Assembly: GCF_019396385.1 (NCBI RefSeq)
Contig: NZ_JAHKRN010000019.1
Location: 87,219 to 151,218 of the forward strand
Direction of reading: 5' to 3'
From: Nonomuraea harbinensis
GTDB lineage: Bacteria > Actinomycetota > Actinomycetes > Streptosporangiales > Streptosporangiaceae
Length of the DNA: 64,000 bases
The position numbers were made by a program, and so were the translations under genes. Below are positions 47,936 to 56,067 of the stretch, in pieces; position 1 is the first letter of the stretch; each line of letters begins with the position of its first letter. The notes below the pieces were generated by a model. The model was not told the DNA's origin, did not search any database, and worked only from the letters and a program-made list of their open reading frames with translations.

Positions 47936-50029
47936 ATGACTGCCGACGTTGCCGAACACCTGCGCTGGGGCCATGCCGGCCTCGCCGCCGTGGTGGAGAT
48001 CCATCCGGATCGCCCGGTGGTGCTGCGTGAGCTGTCGGCGGGGCCGCCCGCCCTGGCCGCGCGGGTGTCGCAACCTCTGGTCGAGGTGCTGGTCCCGGGC
48101 GAGGGCCGGGCCAGGGCCTCGCAGCGGCTGTCGGAGACGGCGGTGGGCTGCCGGCTGCGCTACGCGGGCGCGGCGCAGTCGGCGGAGGGCGGCCGGCACG
48201 AGCTGCGGCTGCGGATGCGCGACGAGGCGTCCGGTCTCGCCGCCGAGGTGACGCTCCGCTCCCGGGAGGGGGTGCCGGCCGTGCAGGCGTCGGTACGGGT
48301 GACCAACCTGGGCCGGGAGCCGGTGCTGCTGCTGGCCGTCACGTCCTTCGCCGCGGGTTTCCTGGGCCGGCCGGTGGCCGACCTCGACGTGCTGTACGCG
48401 AGCAGCGAATGGCTGGGGGAGAGCCGGTGGACCAGGGAACCGCTCGGCGCGCGCATCGCCGATCTCGGCCTGGCGGGGCACGGCCAGCACGGCCGGGGCG
48501 CGTTCGCGCTGACCAGCACCGGCACCTGGTCCAGCGGCCGGCACGTGCCCATGGGCGGGCTGACCGATCGAGGCACCGGACAGACCTGGCTGTGGCAGAT
48601 CGAGCACAACGGCCCCTGGCGCTGGGAGATCGGCGACCGGCTGGACGGCGCGTACGTGGCGCTGTCCGGGCCGGCCGACGCCGACCACCAGTGGAGCGAG
48701 TTGCTCGCGCCCGGCGAGTCGTTCACCACCGTGCCGGTCTCGGTCGCCGTCTCGGCCGACGGCGTGGAGGGCGCGGTGGCGGCCATGACCGCGCACCGCC
48801 GCGCCCTGGTGCGCCCCCATCCCGACCGGATCGCGCTGCCCGTGGTGTTCAACGACTACATGAACACGGTGATGGGCGACCCGACGACGGACAAGCTGCT
48901 GCCCCTCGTCGACGCCGCCGCCTCCGCCGGGGCCGAGGTGTTCTGCGTGGACGCCGGCTGGTACGACGACGGGGGCGACTGGTGGGACAGCGTGGGGGAG
49001 TGGGAGCCCTCCCGGACGCGGTTCCCCCGGGGCCTGGAGGAGGTGCTGGGTCGCATCACCGGCCACGGCATGACCCCGGGGCTGTGGCTGGAGCCGGAGG
49101 TCATCGGCGTGCGCAGCCCGATGGCCGGCAAGCTGCCCGCCGAGGCGTTCCTGCAGCGCGGCGGCGCCCGCGTCGCCGAGCACGGCCGCTACCACCTGGA
49201 CCTGCGCCACCCGGCCGCCGTCGCGCACCTGGACCAGGTGGTGGACCGGCTGGTGGAGGAGCTGGGCGTCGGCTACTTCAAGCTGGACTACAACATCAAC
49301 CCGGGTGCGGGCACCGACGTCGGCGCCACCAGCGCCGGCGCCGGGCTGCTCGCCCACAACCGGGCCCACCTGGCCTGGCTGGAAAGCGTGCTGGACCGCC
49401 ATCCGCGCCTCGTGCTGGAGAACTGCGGCTCAGGCGCGATGCGCATGGACTACGCGATGCTGGCCCGCCTCAACCTGCAGTCCACCAGTGACCAGCAGGA
49501 CTTCCTGCGCTACCCGCCGATCGCGGTCGCCGCGCCGCTGTCGGTGCTGCCCGAGCAGGCCGCCAACTGGGCCTACCCCCAGCCCTGGATGGCGGACGAG
49601 GAGATCGTCTTCACCCTGTGCACCGGCATCCTGGGCCGCCTCTACCTGTCGGGCAACCTGCACCGGATGACCCCGGGCCAGCTCGCCCTCGTCCGGGAGG
49701 GCCTCCGGCTCCACCAGAGCCTCAGGGCCGACCTGCCGCGCGCCACGCCGTGCTGGCCGCTGGGCCTGCCGGGCTGGGACGACCCCTGGCTCGCCCTCGG
49801 CCTGCGCGCCGGCGACGCCACACACCTGGGCGTCTGGCGCAGACCCGGCGCCACGGGCGCCACGGCGCTCCCGCTGCCTCACCTGACCGGGCGAGATCTG
49901 CACGTGGAGATCGCCTACCCCGCCGCGGCGGACGGCTGGACGCACGCGTGGAACGCGCGCGCCGGCGAGCTGACCGTCACCGCCGGCGCCGCTCCCTCCG
50001 CCCGCATCCTGCACCTCCGTCCCCGCTGA
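47936..50029 (+). CDS. Alpha-galactosidase, GH36 family
   Basis: Cytoplasmic glycosidase of 697 residues hydrolysing alpha-galactosides such as melibiose or raffinose. After an N-terminal beta-supersandwich domain, the TIM barrel shows VFCVDAGWYDDGGDWWDSVG, TPGLWLEPEVIG, the nucleophile D451 in YFKLDYNINPG, ENCGSGAMRMDYAML and acid/base D519 in STSDQQDFL. No signal peptide. I start at the ATG at 47936, with GCGAGG 5 nt upstream. First gene of an operon with an ABC importer, under the tandem LacI operators. Confidence 0.93.
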   Translation: MTADVAEHLRWGHAGLAAVVEIHPDRPVVLRELSAGPPALAARVSQPLVEVLVPGEGRARASQRLSETAVGCRLRYAGAAQSAEGGRHELRLRMRDEASGLAAEVTLRSREGVPAVQASVRVTNLGREPVLLLAVTSFAAGFLGRPVADLDVLYASSEWLGESRWTREPLGARIADLGLAGHGQHGRGAFALTSTGTWSSGRHVPMGGLTDRGTGQTWLWQIEHNGPWRWEIGDRLDGAYVALSGPADADHQWSELLAPGESFTTVPVSVAVSADGVEGAVAAMTAHRRALVRPHPDRIALPVVFNDYMNTVMGDPTTDKLLPLVDAAASAGAEVFCVDAGWYDDGGDWWDSVGEWEPSRTRFPRGLEEVLGRITGHGMTPGLWLEPEVIGVRSPMAGKLPAEAFLQRGGARVAEHGRYHLDLRHPAAVAHLDQVVDRLVEELGVGYFKLDYNINPGAGTDVGATSAGAGLLAHNRAHLAWLESVLDRHPRLVLENCGSGAMRMDYAMLARLNLQSTSDQQDFLRYPPIAVAAPLSVLPEQAANWAYPQPWMADEEIVFTLCTGILGRLYLSGNLHRMTPGQLALVREGLRLHQSLRADLPRATPCWPLGLPGWDDPWLALGLRAGDATHLGVWRRPGATGATALPLPHLTGRDLHVEIAYPAAADGWTHAWNARAGELTVTAGAAPSARILHLRPR

Positions 50030-50044
50030 CCCCCCGAACGGGAC

Positions 50045-50067
50045 GTTCGGCACTATCGTTGCCGAAC
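50045..50067 (+). other. Intercistronic hairpin between alpha-galactosidase and binding-protein genes
   Basis: GTTCGGCA and TGCCGAAC form an 8-bp stem with a 7-nt loop, 15 bp after the GH36 stop; it overlaps another small dyad, CGAAC-GGGAC-GTTCG (50035-50049). It could be a partial terminator or an mRNA-stabilising processing signal. Confidence 0.5.
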
Positions 50068-50088
50068 GCGGATAAAGGAAGACAAACC

Positions 50089-51408
50089 GTGAAGCTCGTA
50101 CAGCGCCTCGCCACCGCCGCGGCCCTCGTCCTGGCCGTCACGGCCTGCAGCGATCCCGCCGCCGGCCCCGCCGCGCCCGCCGAAGGCGCCTCACCGGCGG
50201 CCTGGCCCTCGCCCGCCGCCCGCCTGGACGGGACCACGCTCACCATCTGGGCCGCCCAGAACAGCAACACCGCGCCCAAGGCCGTCATCGACGCCTTCAC
50301 CCAGGCCACCGGCGCCAAGGTCGAGGTCGTCACGATCCCCGACCCCTACGAGCAGGGCGTGCAGACCAAGGTGGCCACCGGCGACAAGCCGGACCTGGCC
50401 TTCTGGCAGCCCACCGCGTCCATGCTCACCGCGCTCAACGCCCGCGCCAACCTCCAGCCGCTCGACGGCGCCCCCTGGCTCTCCACACTGTCGCCCGAGC
50501 TGCGCGACATCACAGGCCTGCTGGACGAGACCCGGTACGCCGCGCTCATCACCAGCCCCGCCGTCGAGGGCGTCTACTACAACAAGGAGGTCTTCGCCGC
50601 CAACGGCATCACCGGGACGCCGAAGAACTTCGACGAGATGGTCGAGGTGGCCCGCACGCTCAAGGGCAAGGGCGTCACGCCGTTCTTCGAGATGGCCGGC
50701 GACAAGTGGGCCACCCAGTGGTGGGTGCAGGTCCAGCTCGCCGACGCCGCCAAGGACGGCCTCTGGGACCGGGTCAACACCGGCAAGGAGACCTTCGAGG
50801 ACCAGACCATCCTGGACGCGATCAAGAAGTACCGGGCGCTGATCGACGAAGGGCTCTTCAACGCCGACATCAAGACGGCGACGTTCGAGGACCAGGGTGA
50901 GGCGCTGCTGTCCGGCGAGGCCGCGATGGTGATGCAGGTGAACTCGTTCTTCGGCCAGCTGCAGGCCAAGGCCGGCACCGCGGAGCTGGACAAGAAGATC
51001 GGCTTCTTCCCGATCTCGCCGTCGGGCAACGTCGGCACCTTCATCCCCGACCAGTCCAACGCCCTGGTCGCCTTCCGCACCGGTGACGCCGCGCGCGAGG
51101 CCGCCGCCCGCCAGCTGCTCGCGTACTGGATGGGCCCCGGCTACGCCGGGTTCGCGGCCGACCGCAAGACCGTCTCGCTGCGTACGGACGTGCCCAGCCC
51201 GGACGGCGTGCCGCAGGCGCTGCTGGACGTGCACGCCTCGCTCGGCCGGTCGGCCGGCTCCATGCAGGCACTCGCGGTGGCCAACCCCGACCTGTACCTC
51301 AACCTGGCGGACATGGTCGTCGGCAGCCTGACCCCCGAGGAGGTGGCCGCCGCCACCCAGAAGCAGTTCGCCCAGCTCGCCAAGGCGGCCGGGGCCACCG
51401 GCTTCTGA
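50089..51408 (+). CDS. ABC sugar transporter, extracellular substrate-binding lipoprotein
   Basis: Membrane-anchored sugar receptor of 439 residues (CUT1 family, MalE-like). The signal peptide ends in the lipobox LAVTAC at about 15-20. The mature protein shows LTIWAAQNSNTAPKAVIDAF, the class 1 opening; GVYYNKEVFAANGI, the central hinge pattern; GEAAMVMQVNSFF, and a C-terminal helical tail. The GTG at 50089 has AAAGGAAG about 8 nt upstream. It belongs with the two permeases that follow; the substrate is probably an alpha-galactoside, inferred from the adjoining GH36. Confidence 0.92.
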   Translation: MKLVQRLATAAALVLAVTACSDPAAGPAAPAEGASPAAWPSPAARLDGTTLTIWAAQNSNTAPKAVIDAFTQATGAKVEVVTIPDPYEQGVQTKVATGDKPDLAFWQPTASMLTALNARANLQPLDGAPWLSTLSPELRDITGLLDETRYAALITSPAVEGVYYNKEVFAANGITGTPKNFDEMVEVARTLKGKGVTPFFEMAGDKWATQWWVQVQLADAAKDGLWDRVNTGKETFEDQTILDAIKKYRALIDEGLFNADIKTATFEDQGEALLSGEAAMVMQVNSFFGQLQAKAGTAELDKKIGFFPISPSGNVGTFIPDQSNALVAFRTGDAAREAAARQLLAYWMGPGYAGFAADRKTVSLRTDVPSPDGVPQALLDVHASLGRSAGSMQALAVANPDLYLNLADMVVGSLTPEEVAAATQKQFAQLAKAAGATGF

Positions 51409-51422
51409 CCCACGCCCGTCCC

Positions 51423-51446
51423 GGCGGGAGGCCTCGGACTCCCGCC
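51423..51446 (+). other. Intercistronic hairpin after the binding-protein gene
   Basis: GGCGGGAG and CTCCCGCC pair with an 8-nt loop, 14 bp after the lipoprotein stop. Such hairpins commonly allow more binding protein than permease to be made. Confidence 0.55.
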
Positions 51447-51467
51447 GCTCTCACCAAGGAGCCGCTC

Positions 51468-52415
51468 GTGCCGACCGGTCAGGAGACGCTCACCCGCCCG
51501 CCCGCAGCACGCGGCGCGCCCGGCAGACGGCAGGGGCCCGCCGGGGCCGGGCGCGGCCGCACGCACCCGATGTGGTTCCTCGCGCCGGCGTTCGCCCTGC
51601 TGTTCGTGTTCTTCTTCCTGCCCACGCTGTTCAACTTCGTCTACGCCTTCACCGACTGGTCCAGCTTCAAGAGCGACATCCGTCCCGCCGGCTTCGACAA
51701 CTTCGGCTTCCTGCTGTCGGACGGCACCCTGGTCGCCTCGCTGCGCGTCACGGTGGTCTACGCCGCGCTGGTGGCGCTGTTCCAGAACCTGTTCGGCTTC
51801 GGCCTGGCCGTCCTGCTGGAGAAGGACACCTGGCTCAACCGGACCGCCCGGCTGATCTTCCTCATCCCCGTGCTGATGTCCGCGCTGGCCGTCGGGTACG
51901 TCTTCCAGGCCCTGCTCAAGCCGGACGGCAGCCTCAACGACCTGCTCTCGGCTGTGACCGGGCAGCCCGTGACCGTCGCCTGGCTGGGCAGCACCACCTG
52001 GACGCTCGTCCTGGCCGCCGCCATCCACGCCTGGAAGTGGATGGGCCTGTCGATGCTCATCTACCTGGCCGGGCTCAAGACCATCCCGGAGGACGTCACC
52101 GAGGCCGCCCGCATCGACGGCGCCTCGCCCTGGCAGGCCTTCTGGTCGGTCCGCTTCCCCTTGCTGGCCCCGGCCGTCACCTTCAACGTCGCCACCGCGC
52201 TGCTCGGCTCCATGAACGGCTTCGACATCGTCCAGGCGCTCACCGGCGGCGGGCCCGCGCGCAGCACCGAGATCCTCAACATCTTCATCTACCGCACCTT
52301 CGGCCAGGGCCTGTTCGCCCAGGCCACCGCCATGAGCCTGGTGCTCTTCCTGATGGTGGCCCTGCTGGCCTTCCCGGTCATCCGCGTCCTGCGCAAGAGG
52401 GAGGACATCACGTGA
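51468..52415 (+). CDS. ABC sugar transporter permease (MalF type)
   Basis: Inner-membrane subunit of 315 residues with six helices after a basic N-terminal region of about 33 residues. The cytoplasmic EAA loop reads EAARIDGASPWQAFWSVRFPLLAP near residue 210, the site where the ATPase docks. Start GTG at 51468 with AAGGAG 7 nt upstream. Overlaps the next permease by 4 nt (GTGA). Confidence 0.93.
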   Translation: MPTGQETLTRPPAARGAPGRRQGPAGAGRGRTHPMWFLAPAFALLFVFFFLPTLFNFVYAFTDWSSFKSDIRPAGFDNFGFLLSDGTLVASLRVTVVYAALVALFQNLFGFGLAVLLEKDTWLNRTARLIFLIPVLMSALAVGYVFQALLKPDGSLNDLLSAVTGQPVTVAWLGSTTWTLVLAAAIHAWKWMGLSMLIYLAGLKTIPEDVTEAARIDGASPWQAFWSVRFPLLAPAVTFNVATALLGSMNGFDIVQALTGGGPARSTEILNIFIYRTFGQGLFAQATAMSLVLFLMVALLAFPVIRVLRKREDIT

Positions 52416-53284
52416 CAGTTCCGGCCTTCGGCGCCGTCCGCCGCCGCGTCCCGCCGTCCCGTTCCCGGGGGCTCGCCGCGCGGCTGCGCCCCATCGCCGT
52501 CGTCGCGCTCGTCGTGCCCGTCATGGGCGTGCCGCTGTGGCTGATCGTCGTGACCGCCGGCAAGTCCCAGGGCGAGGCCCTGTCGCCGGACCTCTCCCCG
52601 CCCGCGCGCTGGCGGCTGGGGGAGAACCTCGCCCAGGTCTGGCAGCAGGGCGAGGTGCCGGCGGCCTTCCTCGGCAGCCTGCTCGTCGTCGTCCCGTCCG
52701 TCGCGCTGGTGCTCACGCTCGGCTCGATGGCGTCGTGGATCCTGGCCCGCCGCACCGGCCGGCTCAACGCGGTGCTGTACGCGCTCGCCATCAGCGGCAT
52801 CGTGCTGCCGCCCGCCGTCGTCACCATCGTGCTCCTGCTGCGCCAGCTCGGCCTGGCCGGCAGCGCCGCCGGCATGATCGGCGTCTACGCCGGCATCTAC
52901 CTGTCGACCGTCATCTTCTTCGTGACCGGCTTCATCAGGACCGTGCCGCTGTCGCTGGAGGAGGCGGCCCGGATGGACGGCGCGGGACCCGTACGCGTGT
53001 TCGTCTCGGTCATCCTGCCCCTGCTGCGCCCGGTCCTGGCCACGGCGACCATCCTCATCTGCCTGTACGTGTGGAACGACGTCTTCTACGCCTTCTTCGT
53101 CGTCGGCGGCCGCCTCGACACGCTGCCGCTCAACCTGTTCCAGGTCGCCAACGCCGGCCTGTATCTCAACAACTGGCACCTGATCTTCGCCTACATCATC
53201 CTGATGAGCCTCCCGCTGCTGGCCGTCTTCGCCGTCGCGCAGCGCAGGATCATCTCCGGGATCACCGGCGGCGCCGTCAAGTAA
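52412..53284 (+). CDS. ABC sugar transporter permease (MalG type)
   Basis: Second permease of 290 residues with six helices. Its EAA loop reads EEAARMDGAGPVRVFVSVILP near residue 185, and helix 1 follows an Arg-rich N-terminus. The GTG at 52412 overlaps the previous stop. No ATPase gene accompanies the operon; actinomycete CUT1 importers usually share the multi-sugar ATPase MsiK encoded elsewhere, which would explain this. The next gene, 31 bp on, may be cotranscribed. Confidence 0.92.
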   Translation: MTVPAFGAVRRRVPPSRSRGLAARLRPIAVVALVVPVMGVPLWLIVVTAGKSQGEALSPDLSPPARWRLGENLAQVWQQGEVPAAFLGSLLVVVPSVALVLTLGSMASWILARRTGRLNAVLYALAISGIVLPPAVVTIVLLLRQLGLAGSAAGMIGVYAGIYLSTVIFFVTGFIRTVPLSLEEAARMDGAGPVRVFVSVILPLLRPVLATATILICLYVWNDVFYAFFVVGGRLDTLPLNLFQVANAGLYLNNWHLIFAYIILMSLPLLAVFAVAQRRIISGITGGAVK

Positions 53285-53315
53285 GCGCATCACCCCCCTT
53301 CAGGAGAGGACAGCC

Positions 53316-55919
53316 ATGCACCTCCATCCGTTGCTCCGGCATGCCTGCACGGCGGCCGCCATCGTGACGTTCGCCGCCCTGACCGCCGCCCCGGCGGGCG
53401 CGTCGGCCGCCCCCGACGTGGTCACGGTGGACTTCGCGCAGCGCACCGGGCCCGTCCACGGCGGGGCGACCGGCATGCTCTACGGCCTGGCGGACCCGGG
53501 CGTGCCGGGGGATGCGCTGCTCGCGGGCGCCCGGCCGCGCACCGTCGCCCAGAAGGCGCCGGACGGCGACCAGCACCCCAACGGCGACGCGCTCGTCGTG
53601 GCCGACTCCTTCTTCGCCGCCGGCGGTGAGGAGGTCGTCATCTACATGCAGGACGTCTACAGCCAGTGGCCGTACGAGAACCGCGGCATCGACGACTACC
53701 TCGCCAAGGTCGACGCGATGGTCCGCAAGGTCGTCCGGGAGCGGCCGCGCGACAAGGACAAGTTCGTCTGGGTGCCGTTCAACGAGCCCGACCTGATCTG
53801 GTACCAGAACTGGAACACCCTGAAGCAGAAGTTCTTCAGCGACTGGAAGGCCGTGTTCGAGCGCATCCGGTCGATCGACCCCACCGCCCGGATCGTCGGC
53901 CCCAACGAGGCGGGCTACAACCCCGGCCGCCTCCGCGACTTCCTCACCTGGGCCAAGGGCGCCACCTGCGCGGGGGACCCCGAGGGGAACTGCCTGCCGG
54001 ACATCATGGCCTGGCACGAACTGCAGCGCGACCGGCTCGCCGACTACCGCGCCCACCACGCGCACTACCGGCAGCTGGAACGCGAGCTCGGCTTCGGCCC
54101 GCTGCCCGTCAACATCGACGAGTACGGCAACCGGCGTGACATGTCCGTCCCCGGCCAGATGATCCAGTGGATCTCCCTGTTCGAGGACACCAAGGTCGAC
54201 GCCGACGTGGCCTACTGGACCTACGCCGGCAACCTCGACGACCACGCCGTCCGCACCAGGCAGGCCAACGGCGGCTGGTGGCTGCTCAAGTGGTACGCGG
54301 ACCTGACCGGGGAGACGGTGAGGGCGACCCCGCCGCGGCTGAACGCGGCCGACACGGTCCAGGCCGTGGCCGCCGTCGACGCCTCGGCGCGGCGCGGCAC
54401 CATCCTCGTCGGCGGCGGCTCCGAGCCGGTCCGGCTCGACGTCTCCGGGCTCGGCCGGGACCTCTTCGGCACCCAGGTCGACGTCGTCGTGTCCAGGACG
54501 ACCTGGACCGGGTACGAGGGCGACGCTCTCAAGCCGCCCGTGATCGCGGCCAGGCGCGCGGCCGTGCCGTCGGGCAGCCTCCAGGTGGACCTGCCCGGCG
54601 GCGACGTCATGGCCGCCTACCGGGTCACGATCGTCCCCTCCAGCGGCGCCGCCCCGAGTCCGGACGCGCCGTGGACGGCGTCGGCCGAGGCGGAGTCGGC
54701 CACCCTCACCGCGGCCCGGGCCTTCGACCAGGACACCACGGCGGACCCGCAGAAGTACGCGACCTCCGGCAAGCGGGACGTCGGCGCCATGAACCAGACC
54801 GGCTCCGCCGTGACGTTCCCCGTCACCGTCCCCCGCGACGGCCGCTACCGGCTCGGCGTCTACCAGGGCGCGAACAAGGCCCCGGGCAGGCACGCCCTGT
54901 TCGTGGACGGCGCCTTCCGCCAGATCGTGCAGTACTCCGCGAACCTCGGCTGGACCTACCGGGGCCGCACCGACGTGGAGATCCAGCTGACCGCCGGCAC
55001 CCACCAACTGTCCCTGCGCACCAGCGCCGACGGCACGACCAGACTGCCCGGCAGCGACATCACTCTCGACAGGTTCGACCTCACCGAGATCACCGGGGAA
55101 GAGCGGGCGGCGTACCCCGCCGACGAGGCGCGGCTGTCCGGCGGCGCCCGGATCACCCGCGAGGGCCAGGGTCCCGCCGTCGCCCTCGGCGGCGACGCGC
55201 GCGCCAGGTTCTTCGTCGCCGCCGGCCAGGACGGCTACTACGACCTGGTGCTCTCCTACCGGGCGCGCGGCGCCGGCGACCTCCGGGTCAGGCTCGACGG
55301 GCGCGAGATCTCCGGCCTGCGGGCGACGCGCCCCGGTGAGGCCGCCTCCCGGGCGCGGGTGTACCTGCCGGCCGGCGTCTCCACGGTCGACGTGGGCGGC
55401 CCGGCGGGTCTGGAGCTGCGCGGGGTCGCGACCGCCCGGGCCGCCGGGGCCGACACCGCCGTCCACCGCGTCGAGGCCGAGCGGGCCGCGCTCGCGGGCA
55501 CGGCGAACGTGACCACCGTCCCCGCGTCGAGCGGCTCGAACGCCTCCGAGGGCGCGTACGTCGGCTACCTCGGCAACGGCGCGGGCAACACGCTCACGCT
55601 GGAGCGCCCGGCCGGCTTCGGCCCCGGCGCGTACGTCCTGCTGGTCCACTACGCCAACGCCGACACCAACACCGGCCACCCCTACAACACCGACGTCATC
55701 AACCGGTTCCTCGACATCACCGAGACCGGCGGCACGACGACCCGGGGCGTGTTCCGGCACAACTACGCCTGGGACAACTTCTGGCCGCAGGCGACGCCCC
55801 TCACCCTCACCACCGAGCGGGGCGCGATCGTCCTGGGCAACGCGGACGCGTACGGCCCCAACGTCGATCGGGTGGAGCTCGCGCGCCTCGTCCTCGACGT
55901 CGACAACCAGGCACGCTGA
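53316..55919 (+). CDS. Secreted GH39-like glycoside hydrolase with carbohydrate-binding modules
   Basis: Exported enzyme of 867 residues; signal peptide about 1-32 (AALTAAPAGASAA). Residues about 35-340 form a (beta/alpha)8 clan GH-A barrel: general acid E157 in WVPFNEPDLIWY and nucleophile E269 in VNIDEYGNRRDM, a pattern closest to GH39. Residues about 340-435 look like the small beta domain that follows such barrels. Two CBM6/CBM35-like modules follow (about 445-590, SAEAESATLTAARAF; and about 715-867, RVEAERAALAGTANVT), with a smaller beta region between. It lies just after the alpha-galactoside importer, so its products are probably what is imported. Exact substrate unknown. Confidence 0.8.
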   Translation: MHLHPLLRHACTAAAIVTFAALTAAPAGASAAPDVVTVDFAQRTGPVHGGATGMLYGLADPGVPGDALLAGARPRTVAQKAPDGDQHPNGDALVVADSFFAAGGEEVVIYMQDVYSQWPYENRGIDDYLAKVDAMVRKVVRERPRDKDKFVWVPFNEPDLIWYQNWNTLKQKFFSDWKAVFERIRSIDPTARIVGPNEAGYNPGRLRDFLTWAKGATCAGDPEGNCLPDIMAWHELQRDRLADYRAHHAHYRQLERELGFGPLPVNIDEYGNRRDMSVPGQMIQWISLFEDTKVDADVAYWTYAGNLDDHAVRTRQANGGWWLLKWYADLTGETVRATPPRLNAADTVQAVAAVDASARRGTILVGGGSEPVRLDVSGLGRDLFGTQVDVVVSRTTWTGYEGDALKPPVIAARRAAVPSGSLQVDLPGGDVMAAYRVTIVPSSGAAPSPDAPWTASAEAESATLTAARAFDQDTTADPQKYATSGKRDVGAMNQTGSAVTFPVTVPRDGRYRLGVYQGANKAPGRHALFVDGAFRQIVQYSANLGWTYRGRTDVEIQLTAGTHQLSLRTSADGTTRLPGSDITLDRFDLTEITGEERAAYPADEARLSGGARITREGQGPAVALGGDARARFFVAAGQDGYYDLVLSYRARGAGDLRVRLDGREISGLRATRPGEAASRARVYLPAGVSTVDVGGPAGLELRGVATARAAGADTAVHRVEAERAALAGTANVTTVPASSGSNASEGAYVGYLGNGAGNTLTLERPAGFGPGAYVLLVHYANADTNTGHPYNTDVINRFLDITETGGTTTRGVFRHNYAWDNFWPQATPLTLTTERGAIVLGNADAYGPNVDRVELARLVLDVDNQAR

Positions 55920-55929
55920 CCGCCGCCGG

Positions 55930-55954
55930 CCCGCCGCACCCCAGGTGCGGCGGG
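55930..55954 (+). terminator. Terminator at the end of the alpha-galactoside locus
   Basis: Perfect 11-bp stem CCCGCCGCACC / GGTGCGGCGGG with a 3-nt loop, 11 bp after the stop codon. Confidence 0.8.
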
Positions 55955-56028
55955 TCGTCTCGGGTATTGACCGCCTCGGTACGGACGATCACACTGGCGG
56001 GAATGCCGGGGGAGTGGTCCGTTCCGAA

Positions 56029-56044
56029 ATGTTAGCGATAACAT
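56029..56044. promoter_or_regulatory. LacI-type operator before the GH43-AbfB gene
   Basis: ATGTTAGCGATAACAT, a dyad with a single mismatched pair, 24 bp before the ATG. Its core matches the operator of the GH43-ricin gene (GTTAGCGCTAAC at 4452-4475), 51.5 kb away. Confidence 0.75.
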
Positions 56045-56067
56045 CCCGTCTGGTGAAGGAGACGCGC

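Noticed and set aside
53277..55760. An 827-codon minus-strand frame opposite the GH39-like gene
   Set aside because: Val/Gly/Arg-rich shadow frame, no start with a ribosome binding site, no domain; the plus strand has a signal peptide and catalytic motifs.
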